DNA of 64,000 nt, taken from Symbiodinium natans. Lineage: Eukaryota > Sar > Dinophyceae > Suessiales > Symbiodiniaceae. Of the stretch, positions 11,178-20,209 are shown piece after piece. Numbering within the stretch: the stretch's first letter is position 1; each line of letters opens with the position of its first letter. The stretch is taken from positions 871,232 to 935,231 of the forward strand of contig CAJNDS010000569.1 in assembly GCA_905221605.1 (NCBI GenBank), read 5' to 3'. The translations under genes were made by a program, and so were the position numbers. The notes under the pieces are model-generated. The model did no database searches. It was not told the DNA's origin and worked only from the letters and a program-made list of their open reading frames with translations.

Positions 11178-14100
11178 ACGTTATAACTGATCTAGATCTA
11201 TCTCTCTCAGATCTCGAGTCTCTCTGATCGATCTCTCTAGCTCTCGTATATAAAACCCTAAAACCCCGATCTCTCTCTCGCTCTCATGCCCACAGCTCGA
11301 AAGCTTGGCAGGCACCAAATGAAGAGGATCAAATCATTTTTGGGCCTGGAGGTCTACAAGTCGTATCAAAGCAAAGGAAAGAAACGAAGCGCCGCTAGAC
11401 GAACTGGGCTCGGGATCTCGTGTGCGTGCAGCTTTTTCTTTTAATCCCTTAAACCCTAAACCCTAAACCCTAAACCCTCATGAACCCATTTCAGGCTGGA
11501 GGAAAAGATTTAAAGTCGAGTCAAGCCTATCCTGGCCTCTTTGCCCTCAAGGCAAGCGCTGGGTGCGAGAGTCGCTGCGTGTACATGCATGATCTTTATA
11601 GCTGGCTGCGTCGGTCGATTGCAGGTAGCAGAGCTGTTCGATCAGCACTTGGCCCCGATTCGAGCAAATTTGCGCCACTGTACCCACCGAGAACTGGTGG
11701 ATGTGGGCAGCGATTCTGATGACTCCGGCTTGGAGTCTATTTTGTACCACGGAGACTGATTTCTGATGGGACCGTCTCTCTAATTTGTGCTGTGCTTCGA
11801 CACGAGGACCGTGTACATGTCAGCTTAAACGCTTTCAAGGGGCAACCAAAAAATCCTGGACAGCGTGGGGCGGAATGGGAGCGTGTATCCCCGTGTATTT
11901 GCATGTAACCGGCTTCTCTGAGAAGGCTTTTCCGTGTATCAGCGTGTACCCCCCCCCCCCCCCCCCCCACCCACCCCCACCCACCCCCCCACCCCCCCAC
12001 CCCCACCCCCCCCCCCCCCACCCCACCCCCACCCACCCCCACCCACCCACCAACCGCGTGTATCCCGTGTATCCCGTGTATCTCGCGTATCCCCAAACCC
12101 ATTTGCACGAATGTCTGGCCGAAGACATTTTGGGCCCATCGACTGCATCGACTGGGCATATCAAGGATCCTCTCTGATCCAACATGTCTGCGACTGACCC
12201 CCACATGCTGGAGGATGAATATGGCACGTATGTCGAGACATCACCCCGCTCTTATGTGCTGGTTGAGGCGAAGCAAGGCAAGGGCAAAAAAGGCAAAAGC
12301 AAAAAGGGTCACTGTGCCTCAGGCAAGGGAAGCAAAGGAAAGGAAAAGGGAAAGGTGGCCAACAGCAGCGAAGGACAGAAAGAGGCCGAGGCACTAGAGG
12401 AGACAAACAGCAAGGGCCACGGCAAGGAGAAGGGAAAGCTGAATCAAGACAACAGCCACGGCAAGGGGAAGGAGTCCAAGGGCAAGGGCCACCAGGAGAA
12501 GGGCAAAGGAAACAAGGGCAGGCCGGAGGGCCAGGACCAGGGAAAGGGAAAGGGAAAGGCAAAGGGAAAGGAGAAGGGGAAGGCGCACCTCGACGGTGTC
12601 AGCACCAGTCCAGACGAGTCCAGGAAGGGCCAGGAAAAGGGAAAGGGGAAGGCACACCGAGACGATGGCAGCACCAGGCCAGACGAGTCCAGCAAGGGCC
12701 AGGAAAAGGGAAAGGGGAAGGGGAAGGAGAAGGGGAAGGCACACCGAGACGATGGCAGCACCAGGCCAAACGAGTCCAGCAAGGGCCAGGAAAAGGGAAA
12801 GGGGAAGGGGAAGGAGAAGGGGAAGGCACACCGAGACGATGGCAGCACCAGGCCAGACGAGTGCAGCAAGGGCCAGGAAAAGGGAAAGGTGAAGGGGAAG
12901 GAGAAGGGGAAGGCACACCTCGACGATGGCAGCACCAGGCCAGACGAGTCCAGCAAGGGGAAGGAGAAGGGGAAGGCACACCAAGACGATGGCAGCGCCA
13001 GGCCAGACGAGTCCAGCAAGGGCCAGGAAAAGGGAAAGGGGAAGGGGAAGGAGAAGGGGAAGGCACGCCGAGACGACAGCAGCGCCAGGCCAGATGAGTG
13101 CAGCAAGGGCATGGAGAAGGGCAAGAACAACCAGAAAGGAAAGGCCAAAGGCAAGGGCAGCAACGGAAATCCAGAGCACGCAAGCAACAATGGCCAGGCG
13201 GCACCAACCAATTCCCCAGCCCCAACGTCTGCAGTGGAGACCCCCGAACCAGCAAAGAGAAAGCAGCCAGCTTTCACGCCGACCCCACCCACCGCTGTGA
13301 AGAAGCCCTGCCGGCAGCTATCCTTCGAAGACCGTGTTTCAGGCATGGATCGTGCAAACCATATATACAAAAAAACATGTCTGCAAACATAAAGATTGCA
13401 TGCCTGACTGCAGTCCATTCGACGACGTCGGGTTCAGATCACGACGACAGGAAGCTCCTTGGCTCAAAAAACTGTCATCGTGACAAATGCATGCACACCT
13501 TCTAAACCCTATAAACTCCCTCAAACCCTAAACCCTCAACCCTAAATCCTAAACCCTAAACCGTGTCTGTCCAATAAGGGGCATCCTTCGGAGGGGCACT
13601 ACGCACGAGACCATGGTCAGCCAAGTGAGTGATGGAGAGGGTATGCTGGACATTCCCCCGCTGATCACTGGCCCCAACGAGGAAGCATCGTACACGTGAT
13701 CTGATCGAAGCAGAACTCATGTTTTCATGTACTCTAGTTTCTTGCTCTGCAGGACGTACGGCCCTTAACTCCTGAGGAGGTGGAAAAGATCAAGGCTGAC
13801 TGTGCATAGCCCTCGATCCCTTCATGTCTATATTTATGGGTTTTTTGCATGTCTCCTGATCCAGGCCCTGAAGACCCCCGGCCAAATCCCTTTGGTGCAG
13901 CGAAAGAAACTTAACGAGCGGCTTCGGAGAAGGATGAACAGTGGAAAGGGCCCGGTACCTATACAAATGACTATCTATCTTGCACCCATGCATGCGTGGT
14001 TGAACACCACATGTCTGCAGTGCCGCCCCAATGCAAGGCTTGAAGCCAGGCCTCGTCCAGCAGTGGGCTGCCGCGAGCAGCCAAACGGAGAAGTGAGAAC

Positions 14101-17100
14101 CTCAATATGTCCAGCACTAAACCCGGCCCTAAACCCTTTTAACACTAAACCCTAAATAAACCCTATATCAACCCTAAACCCTAAAAACCCTTAACAAACC
14201 CTAAGCCCCAAAACCCTTAAACCAGACTCTGGACTCAGACTATATCACTGATGCCGTTGGCGACTCAGGTTTGCTTACCTGAAAGCCTTCATGCTCGACA
14301 GAGATATGGGTGCGATCGACATCTCCCCGTATTTTGAGGAGCTGCTGGACAGAAATTATGCATTCTGGAGCTGAAGCATAATGTAGCTACGTATATGTGT
14401 GCTCATGCATGCATGCTAAGGCTGGCTGAAGCCGCTTCCAAGGAGAAGTTCAGTGAGCTACCTCTCTGTATCTTGCAAGACCAGTACAAGAGCAAGGAGG
14501 GCCAGAAGTTTTTGGCCGGCCTTCTTGAGAGCACCTCCGTTTGCAAGCAAAGTTGTTTCATGTTATGGCGCTGCATGTTATGAGTCAAGCTTTATGCTCG
14601 ATCTGGAACTAAGAACAGCAGGGACGCGCGCACCCACAAGCGCCGGACAATCCAAGCATGCGGCTCTACAAGGTCTACGTCACCACCGACCACACAAGCA
14701 ACCTGGTCGCGCAGATGTTTATAAACACGCCCCAGAATTCCTGAACTTGCAAACCTCACAGAGCTTCGATGCAAGCTTCCAGCGGACTCGACCAGGTAAG
14801 AATGCCACGCGCGTGGGCCAGCGCATGTCTTCCTCGACTGCTGCAACAAGCAAGGCGGATCGGGCTGCTGTGGTCGAGGCATTGGAGGCAAAGACTGCTA
14901 CAGCCTGGTCGAGGAATGGGTTGGGTGGTGGGGCGAAAGCCAAGCCTAGCAAGAAGGTCGACAAGGAGAGGTTTGCGTTTGTGAATGCCTGTTTGTGTTG
15001 CTCGAATTTAGAGCACATGCGTATATAGAAGCTAGACCCAGGAGATGAGTATGGCAGACAAGGAGAAGAAAGACTTTGAGAGGGACCACGCTGCGCGCCT
15101 TGCCTAGAAAATGTGAATCGGGTTCATGCTGCCTGCCCATATGGGATTGCATGTGTCTATTCCTGGTAAGGATCCGCACATTGGGTGACAAGGCATGCAC
15201 AGTCGCCGGCACTATGACCAAGTTGAAGATGAGAAACACAAAGGTCCGGGGCTTTATAGTGTAGAATCTACCAAAGCCTTTCCTAAACCCTAAACCCTAC
15301 AATTGTCGGTCCCAGCTCTAAACCACCGAAGCCCTGAAGATGCCAAGCACACCAGGACAGCCTGGACAACCTGCAGAAGATCTCCGACCAATGCTATGCC
15401 CTGCACGCTGAGTCACTTGATACGAATTCAGGTTTTCATGTCTTACTAGTTGAGATCAGTACGAGGAAATACATTGAGCACCTGAGGGTCCGCGCCATGA
15501 TCTTCCTCCCAACGCCTATCGAAGATTGCAAGAAATTCCTCGATAACCGCAAGAAGAAGCTTCAGGACGCAATTCTACTTGTTCGAAGTAGATAAACCCT
15601 AAACTCTAAACCCTAAACCCTAAACCCTAAACCCTAAACCTGAAAGTCCGACTCTATAGCGACCCTCGGTGCAGGAGTACCAGGAGGCTGTCGTCGAAGC
15701 AGAGACCACGGTGCAAGCGCACGAGCGCAGTGCCTTGGATCGATGAATATATGTGCGCGTGATACTTCCAAGACCTATATCTCTTGGATGGTGATGTTGG
15801 TCGAAGATTTATACGTCTCAGGACTTGCGGCAGAAGAGAGGAAGAGAGAGAAGGCGAAGCAGAAGGAGTTGGAGAAGCAGAAAAAGGTTGCCCAGACCGA
15901 TGCTGAGGATCAGGAAGCTGATGAAGGAGAGGAGGAGGAAGAGCAAGAGGAAGATGAAGAGGTGGAAGAGTTGCCGCCCGCCAAAAGGCGGCGGGGCAAG
16001 TGAAGCTCAAGATGAGCTGGGGCCAGGTTTGTCTATCTGCTTGTTGTGCGGTGTGTGATGCGAAACAATACATTTCTCATAACGCACCCATTCTACAACA
16101 CAAGGGTTTCAGGGGTCGAAGATCACACGGCTACCGCATCTAGATCGAGCAGAGTAGTTGCAAACCTCACGATATATGCGGTGATGGATTGCCATCACGT
16201 GGGGCGCAGGATTTCAGGTGCAGCTTCGAACCAAATTCCGAAAGAAGCTCGAAAACGATCACAACTGCCAGGGCATAAGTCCGGCCGTGTGGCATGTCCC
16301 ATGCAGCAACCACGTCCGTTGCTGATTTCCTCGCAGCATGGTTTACTTTGTATGGACAGGGCTATCTATTGGTTGGCATCGTGAACACACAGGCCTCCAA
16401 GGATTAACTCCTAAACCTAGAACCCATATAAGCCCTAAAAACTTAACCCAAACCCCAACTCGTATAAGGGTCGAATCCTAAACTTTTGAACCCCACCCTA
16501 AACCGTAAACACTAAACAAGACCACCCTAAACCCTAATCCCTTAACCCTCAACCCTATAACCCTATAACCCTAAACCCTAAACCCTAAACCCTAAACCCT
16601 ATATGCTTCATCAAAGCAAAAGTGAAGAACCGCAACATATATTGGATTTTGCATGCTGACCTGCAATGGACCTGCGGCTGGTCAATGGGCCACTAACTTC
16701 GTTCAGGAAACTGTGGATGATGCTTTGAGGCTTTTGAGTCAAGGGCAGGCTGGGCATTTTTCATGGTTGGCGCTGCCCGAATCTGATCCCGAGACAGAAA
16801 ATACCCTCTTCACACCCCAACCCTTGATTGTGCGCGGCGAGGTGCCACTGAGCCAGCTATCGACAGTCCTGGGCCGATTGCGAAATCTACCGCATGATCT
16901 AGTCCCGATGCTTGGCTGCTACGCTGTTGGTGAATTAAGGCATAGTTCATGTGCTGGCATGTAGAACACACACAAGGGCAGACCTACTTCAGCTGGCTTT
17001 CTCCTTTGGTGCTGCTGATGCTGGCTCATGGGGTTCCTTCCGGGCCCTAAGACAGTGGTTCGATCGGCAGCCCTGGGGACGCTCGCTGAACATTTGTTTG

Positions 17101-18899
17101 GGGTTTGTACGGATTTAACTAGGGACCGTGTATAATTTTTCCTACAGTCGATAGGATCTAAGGGTTTCTCAATGACTACATGTTGAGGGGTTACTTTAGG
17201 GTTCTAAATATAGGGCTGGGTTGGGGTTTGGGTTTTGGGTTTGGGGTTGGTGGTTTCGATTGGTCTCTGGTTTCCCGCCATCTAAGGACAGGTCTTGCCG
17301 AAGCCTTTCACGCATCTCCGCTTTCTAGATATAAAATACATTATGTATTGCCACACACGTGTGGAATGTCCCTGTCGATATATATCTGAGGGTGCAACTG
17401 ATCTCTGCGGCTTGGCCTTTTTGGGGTAGTGCTTTAAAAAACACGTTTAATGACTGGTGGGTTTTGTATTGGGGGCCTGAGGAATATGAAGATGCACATG
17501 GTAACCTCGTGAAGAAGGAGGGTCCCCATGATATGCTTTTGCCGCATGACATCCTGGCCAGTCTCTACAAATCTGGTTCAATGCACATGCTGATTGGGCA
17601 TGGGTCTGCCGCTGGTCTTGAAAGCTAGACCATTCCAAGTTGAATGTGCCCTCAATTTATCTGGAACTTAAAGCTCCCAAGCCAAGGCGCTCGTCGAATA
17701 TTGGCAGTCGCAGTCCTCGACAGAATGGTTCCAGCAGCATCCTCATCTGCAGGTGCCTTGGATCTTGAGGTATATATAGACGATCGAATTGTTTAGCCTC
17801 GTCTCTAGTCTTGACTCCAGTTTTAGATCTTGGTGATTTACTGCCCCTTAAACTCAGGACCCAAATGCTCTGCCTTATGCTGTTCCTCTTCGGATATATG
17901 GTGATGGTGCTGAAGCAACAAGTGTCTTATTCTGAAACATATGACATATAAGGAGTGTCAATCTGCCCTTTGCTCGATCTGGTGCTTTCTTCGTGCATCC
18001 AAGAACGCCAAAAGTTCGAGATTTTCTTGCTACTGCCTGCGGTCGACACAGAAACTTCGTCGACTTGGCGGTCTCGATTCTTGTTACTCGGTCGCAGGTA
18101 ATACGTACACAGGGCTACCATGCATGTTCGAACCCAGAAGTCTCGACCTGAGGCTGTCATGCATGAACATGTCCTACCACGGGAGCCAGTCCCGAGATAC
18201 CATCCTGCAAGTCATCGAATGGAGTTTTGAAGCTCTTGGACCCTCGACTGTGTGGAGGGTCAGTGCCTGAAACCTTTGAACATCTTTGAACCGTCGATCT
18301 TTATAAGGTAAGGGGGAGCACCCCGCGTGCGACCCGTGGGGACGACCTTTTACGTCTTCCTACTGTCCGCAGCGCCGCAAGCTGGCAGGCTGCAAGTTGG
18401 CTGGCGGCTTCTTTGGGGTGTTCGACGGGGTCCAAGCGGACCAGGAGTTTTTGAAGAAAACCTTTCAGTTGCAGCGAACCTCGTTCAGCACATGGTCGAA
18501 CTAATTCCTAGGGGGTTGTTTTCGATCTGCAGTGTATACACACACACCTCTAAACGCAGAACCCTTAGATGTTCGTAGCCCACTCAAGACTGTAGCTTGC
18601 CTCGGACTTTATACAACAATTCCTCTCCAACCGCCAAACCCTGCCCCATCAACCCTACAAACACCTCTGCGCTGAAGATGCGCGCACCAAACTCAAAAAC
18701 CAGGCGACTATTCGCGCAAGGCCGTGTGTCATTTGTGCCAGGCCAGCTTGGCGGTTCCAGGAAAGTCTCAGCTTCAGGGTTGGCTTCCCTTATAAGAAGG
18801 TCTCCTGAGAATGGTTCAAGCTGTTGTGGCTTAATCCCGAAGGCCCTTCATTGGATTGAAGCAGATGATGATCCCAACATGTTGTACACGAACTTTGGC
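5649..18899 (+). CDS. Large many-exon dinoflagellate family protein, cut off by the gap
   Basis: I read about 45 to 50 short plus-strand exons, nearly all opened by AG|G acceptors. In order, their conserved phrases are [130 protein letters not shown] and [10 protein letters not shown]. The same order recurs, from my memory, in a large protein family of dinoflagellate gene models. No function of that family is known to me. Between its conserved blocks this copy carries acidic, Trp-rich and Lys-rich inserts. Introns are commonly 50-300 bases and hold telomere-like repeats. The last readable exon runs into the N gap at 18901, so the C terminus is missing. The true start is unknown. Exons are detailed in the following entries. 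Most donor positions are tentative, and the cut into one gene rather than two is an inference. Confidence 0.72.
6973..7360 (+). CDS. Gene part 2: tandemly duplicated Trp-Pro exon
   Basis: 6973-7056 encodes [21 protein letters not shown].. after a TATAG|G acceptor. Then come two related segments, 7083-~7194 and 7257-~7352. Both open with caggcaa and encode QW(I/F)PC, then [15 protein letters not shown], and end at a matching ggtggga(t) donor context. The intron between them is only ~62 bases. This is a duplicated exon inside one gene. The reading phase across the junctions is not fully resolved. The segment from 7056 into 7083 may be one continuous exon, since an intron there would be only ~26 bases. 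Confidence 0.55.
7591..7649 (+). repeat. Telomere-like array (TTTAGGG)n in an intron
   Basis: Eight or nine TTTAGGG or TTGAGGG units, in the orientation opposite to most other blocks in this gene. It lies between the duplicated Trp-Pro exon and the exon starting at 7901. Confidence 0.9.
7901..8326 (+). CDS. Gene part 3: acidic exons followed by a basic exon
   Basis: 7901-~8015 follows a TCTGCAG acceptor and encodes [20 protein letters not shown] followed by an Asp-rich run. 8084-8146 encodes [20 protein letters not shown]. 8255-8326 follows a TTGCAG acceptor and encodes [22 protein letters not shown]. No family is recognised for these segments. The alternation of acidic and basic blocks suggests a disordered linker. 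Confidence 0.5.
8376..8904 (+). CDS. Gene part 4: Lys/Ala-rich exon and following exon
   Basis: 8376-~8704 begins right after a CCCTAAG|G acceptor supplied by a telomere-like unit. It encodes [18 protein letters not shown].., then [17 protein letters not shown] and more of the same, and ends YKKMFLGM. The basic stretch resembles histone H1-like tails in composition only. The next exon, 8781-~8904, reads [39 protein letters not shown]. The frame joins cleanly if the intron between them starts with GA (AT|GAGTTA..ACTCAG|G), a donor type known from dinoflagellates. A further plausible exon is 8969-~9052 ([21 protein letters not shown]). Confidence 0.58.
9192..9233 (+). repeat. Telomere-like array next to a splice acceptor
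   Basis: About five CCCTAAA units (one is CCCTATAAA). They end in CCGTAG, which is the likely acceptor of the exon at 9237-9355 ([23 protein letters not shown]). Confidence 0.85.
9540..10520 (+). CDS. Gene part 5: most conserved family core
   Basis: Exons: 9540-~9655 ([27 protein letters not shown].., then FGFLLTLA), 9994-~10053 ([18 protein letters not shown]), 10105-~10193 ([20 protein letters not shown]), 10267-~10352 ([21 protein letters not shown]) and 10418-~10520 ([25 protein letters not shown]). All follow AG|G acceptors (CTGCAG, CCCAG, TGCAG, TATAG, CCAG). The order of these blocks is the basis for assigning the gene to the recurrent dinoflagellate family. The part where related proteins have a short Cys-containing motif between the first two exons was not found and may lie in a small missed exon. 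The pattern of a hydrophobic strand plus an ENPQ-like turn recalls a nucleotide- or DNA-modifying fold, but that is speculation. Confidence 0.72.
9930..9972 (+). repeat. Degenerate telomere-like sequence in an intron
   Basis: Four or five CCCTATA, CCCTGAA or CCCATATAA units just upstream of the exon at 9994. More degenerate than the blocks at 3408 or 9192. Confidence 0.7.
10611..10975 (+). repeat. 9-base minisatellite (cacggggta/cacggggtg) in an intron
   Basis: Roughly 40 units of nine bases, mostly tacacgggg or tgcacgggg, in one block, with a weak tail to about 11060. Because nine is a multiple of three, every frame on both strands stays open. That produces five fake proteins made of VHG, RGT, TGY, TPC or YPV repeats. 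It sits in the intron between the GARSPKP exon and the exon near 11311, just after a TA dinucleotide run (10579-10599). Confidence 0.92.
11149..11285 (+). repeat. CT-rich microsatellite
   Basis: A (ct)n run at about 11152-11176, then looser ctct-rich sequence mixed with gatc to 11285. Intronic; no coding frame recognised. Confidence 0.8.
11311..11757 (+). CDS. Gene part 6: KSSQAYP exons
   Basis: ~11311-11392 encodes ..[20 protein letters not shown]. 11494-~11552 (TTTCAG acceptor) encodes [18 protein letters not shown], one of the clearest family signatures. 11625-~11757 (TTGCAG acceptor) encodes [19 protein letters not shown].. and then the acidic [20 protein letters not shown] telomere-like block at 11446-11479 occupies the intron before the second exon. 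Confidence 0.65.
11446..11479 (+). repeat. Telomere-like array in an intron
   Basis: About five units of CCCTAAA ending 14 bases before the acceptor at 11493. Confidence 0.85.
11949..12053 (+). repeat. C-rich low-complexity tract
   Basis: More than 100 bases of almost only C with scattered A (ccacccccacc pattern). It gives poly-Pro/His frames on one strand and Gly/Val/Trp frames on the other. These are artefacts. It lies in the intron before the Lys-rich exon. Confidence 0.9.
12214..13333 (+). CDS. Gene part 7: exon with seven Lys/Gly-rich 29-residue repeats
   Basis: This is the longest uninterrupted exon of the gene. It probably opens at CTGGAG|GATGAA ([13 protein letters not shown]..) and ends at GACC|GTGTTTC. 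An in-frame ATG at 12184 gives a 402-codon frame, so an independent gene starting there is an alternative. Residues coded by 12586-13125 form seven repeats with the pattern [21 protein letters not shown], five of them extended by GKGKEKGK. The full unit is 29 residues or 87 bases. Copies differ by a few substitutions, and three are shortened. The C-terminal part is Pro/Thr-rich ([20 protein letters not shown]). It would be highly basic and disordered, with possible nucleic-acid binding, which is an inference from charge only. Its position between exons of the family supports its being a lineage-specific insertion in that protein. Confidence 0.65.
13504..13562 (+). repeat. Telomere-like array in an intron
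   Basis: Seven or eight CCCTAAA-like units, some with one base inserted or changed, located between the Lys-rich exon and the exon at 13579. Confidence 0.85.
13579..15106 (+). CDS. Gene part 8: [10 protein letters not shown] to MADKEKKDF exons
   Basis: Exons: ~13579-13695 (..[21 protein letters not shown]), 13753-~13795 ([17 protein letters not shown]), 13865-~13950 ([20 protein letters not shown]), 14021-14093 ([19 protein letters not shown]), 14269-~14369 ([20 protein letters not shown], then YFEEL), 14421-~14540 ([20 protein letters not shown].., ending [13 protein letters not shown]), 14622-~14705 ([20 protein letters not shown]), 14736-14795 ([20 protein letters not shown], followed by a GTAAGA donor), ~14826-14970 ([20 protein letters not shown].., then a Lys-rich end) and 15042-~15106 ([20 protein letters not shown]). 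The F.YLK...D, ELPL.IL...Y..KEG..FL and HPQAP.NP..RLYK blocks match my memory of the family. A telomere-like stretch sits at 14118-14223. Confidence 0.65.
14118..14223 (+). repeat. Irregular telomere-like sequence in an intron
   Basis: Thirteen or so CCCTAAA/CCCTTAA/CCCTATA variants in about 105 bases, more degenerate than the blocks at 3408 and 15593. Confidence 0.8.
15356..16001 (+). CDS. Gene part 9: coiled-coil and acidic exons
   Basis: 15356-~15428 (CACCAG acceptor, phase 0) encodes [20 protein letters not shown]. ~15460-15580 encodes [20 protein letters not shown].. ending KKKLQDAIL. 15675-~15735 encodes [20 protein letters not shown]. 15823-16001 encodes [20 protein letters not shown] followed by a 20-residue Glu-rich run and [10 protein letters not shown], a plausible nuclear localisation signal. 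The pattern suggests a coiled coil followed by an acidic tail. The array at 15593-15641 is in one of these introns. Confidence 0.6.
15593..15641 (+). repeat. Telomere-like array in an intron
   Basis: Six or seven nearly perfect CCCTAAA units between two coding exons. Confidence 0.88.
16218..17560 (+). CDS. Gene part 10: [12 protein letters not shown] to WPFWGSALK exons
   Basis: 16218-~16310 (TTTCAG acceptor) encodes [20 protein letters not shown].., then SPAVWHVPC. 16707-~16925 encodes [20 protein letters not shown].. and ..[20 protein letters not shown]. 16976-~17100 encodes [20 protein letters not shown].. ending [12 protein letters not shown]. 17391-~17560 encodes [20 protein letters not shown], then [20 protein letters not shown]. 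All exons have balanced, dinoflagellate-like codon use. No catalytic motif is recognised. The intron before 16707 contains the largest telomere-like block of the window. Confidence 0.62.
16405..16603 (+). repeat. Long irregular telomere-like block in an intron
   Basis: About 200 bases made largely of CCCTAAA-like units (CCCATATAAG, CCCTAAAAAC, CCGTAAAC and others), becoming regular over the last ~60 bases. Confidence 0.8.
17858..18899 (+). CDS. Gene part 11: GDGAE to LLYTNF-type exons, cut by the gap
   Basis: 17858-~17917 (CTCAG acceptor) encodes [20 protein letters not shown]. ~17998-18090 contains [20 protein letters not shown]. ~18150-18240 contains [15 protein letters not shown] in one frame. 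18373-~18475 (CCGCAG acceptor) encodes [20 protein letters not shown], then [15 protein letters not shown]. ~18855-18899 encodes [13 protein letters not shown] and then meets the N gap. The order GDGA, KFEI, WSFEAL, GGFFG...D.EFLK..F and LYTNF is, from memory, the C-terminal half of the dinoflagellate family. Related proteins continue for roughly another 100-200 residues, so the end of the gene is lost in the gap. Confidence 0.7.
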
Positions 18900-18900
18900 A

Positions 18901-19000
18901 NNNNNNNNNNNNNNNNNNNNNNNNNNNNNNNNNNNNNNNNNNNNNNNNNNNNNNNNNNNNNNNNNNNNNNNNNNNNNNNNNNNNNNNNNNNNNNNNNNNN
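18901..19000. other. Assembly gap of exactly 100 N
   Basis: A block of exactly 100 N, the usual placeholder for a gap of unknown size. The right edge begins inside a repeat whose second copy starts at 20672, which explains the assembly break. Confidence 0.98.
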
Positions 19001-19214
19001 AGCTGCCAGCCCCCCCCCCCCAACTCTCGACTCGAGCCCGTTTCCATGAGGAAAAGCCGCACAAAGCTGCACCTTGTGCGCCATCCCCCATGGTCCCCAT
19101 CGGGTAGCCCGACTTTGCACCCCTCGGCCTCAGCTCAGCAAAACCTTCGCAAGGCCGTCCCTGCCAAGCTTTGACCCGTTTAACACGTGGACGTCTGTTA
19201 GAATCTGTTCGAAC
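19001..19214 (+). repeat. Duplicated segment, copy 1 left part
   Basis: Matches 20672-20887 essentially base for base, apart from two fewer C in a poly-C run. It starts directly at the gap. Confidence 0.92.
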
Positions 19215-19758
19215 TTGGGGGTGAGGGCCTGGGACGAAAGCTAGTTAAGGTACCCCCACGGAAGTTAAGGTACCCCCACGGAAGAGCTTCCGTCAACATG
19301 GCATCAACTACGCAGCAGGACAAGCACACGCAAAGGCAGCAGGCCGTGTTGGTGTGTTGCTTTGCTCTGCGGTGTTTTAGCATCTTCCGGTGGGCTCTTT
19401 TTTGAAACGCATGACACCACAACAGATGTTGCACTCACCAGGCGAAGTCTGAAGTCGGTCCAATCCAGCTTTGAGGGACGCCGGACTCAAGTCAACATCA
19501 AGGCTTCTGAGTCTTTTCTTGGGGACTTGGGGGGCTTTTCTAGGGCCTGGGATCCACAGAAAACGGCGTTCATTTGCACCCAATATACGAAAGAAATGAA
19601 CGCCAGCCCGTTTCCCCAAAACCTGTGTTTGCCACCCGGAAACCGACCGGGTTTGCTGCGTTTCGTGGAGGAGCCTCTGGGGGCCCTGTATACCCATCAG
19701 GTTGTAAGCTTCGCTTAAGCAAGATACTCCGCTAGCTCCTCAGGGGCTAGCTTTCGTG
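19215..19758. mobile_element. Possible insertion with an inverted repeat near its ends
   Basis: These 544 bases interrupt a segment that is continuous at 20672-20996. An 11-base perfect inverted repeat, acgaaagctag at 19234-19244 and its complement at 19747-19757, lies near the two ends. The left copy is about 19 bases inside the left junction and the right copy ends 1 base from the right junction. A 21-base direct repeat containing aaggtacccccacggaag occurs twice near the left end (19246-19283). No transposase was found, so this would be a non-autonomous element. A deletion in the other copy would explain the same comparison. Confidence 0.4.
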
Positions 19759-19870
19759 ACCTATCCTTGCATCCGCAAACTGAAGTACTAGCAATGGTGC
19801 AGCCCTGACTCGCAAAGTGCTTGATACGTTTGAGGTCACGGCCGCTCACCTGAGGACTGCTCGGGCTCCA
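19759..19870 (+). repeat. Duplicated segment, copy 1 right part
   Basis: Matches 20886-20996 with about three substitutions. In that copy it follows the left part without interruption. Confidence 0.9.
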
Positions 19871-20209
19871 TGGGCACGGCAAACTCAATGGACTGATTCG
19901 GATTGGGCATCCTGCAACGCAAAGGCGGAGTCGCCTTAAACATGTCCAGCGCAACTTCAATTCTCACTCGTGAAAGGTGTTGGCACCCTCGCACAGATAT
20001 GAGAGCATGCGCGGCGAAGATGGAACATGGATGTCTGAAGCGTCTGCAGAATCGGCGGCTCAGGTGGTTGATGCTTCTGGGATGAGGGTAGCTTGGCTGC
20101 CAGTACTGCAGCTACAGAGGAAGGAAGGCAACTGGCGCCCTTTGCGGCTTCAGGCCAGGCATCCGTTCAACACCAAAAACCATCCAAGGCACTAAGCGCT
20201 TCGAGGGTT

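Noticed and set aside
11785-12227. Poly-Pro/His and Gly/Val/Trp frames
   Set aside because: Artefacts of the C-rich tract at 11949-12053.
12394-13418. Minus-strand frames of 218-324 codons (FPFSFPF, LPLSLFL)
   Set aside because: Mirror of the Lys/Gly-rich plus-strand exon. The plus strand has the flanking family exons and sensible ends.
3408-16603. Telomere-like blocks as a real chromosome end
   Set aside because: Each block is short, flanked by unique or coding sequence on both sides, and occurs in both orientations.
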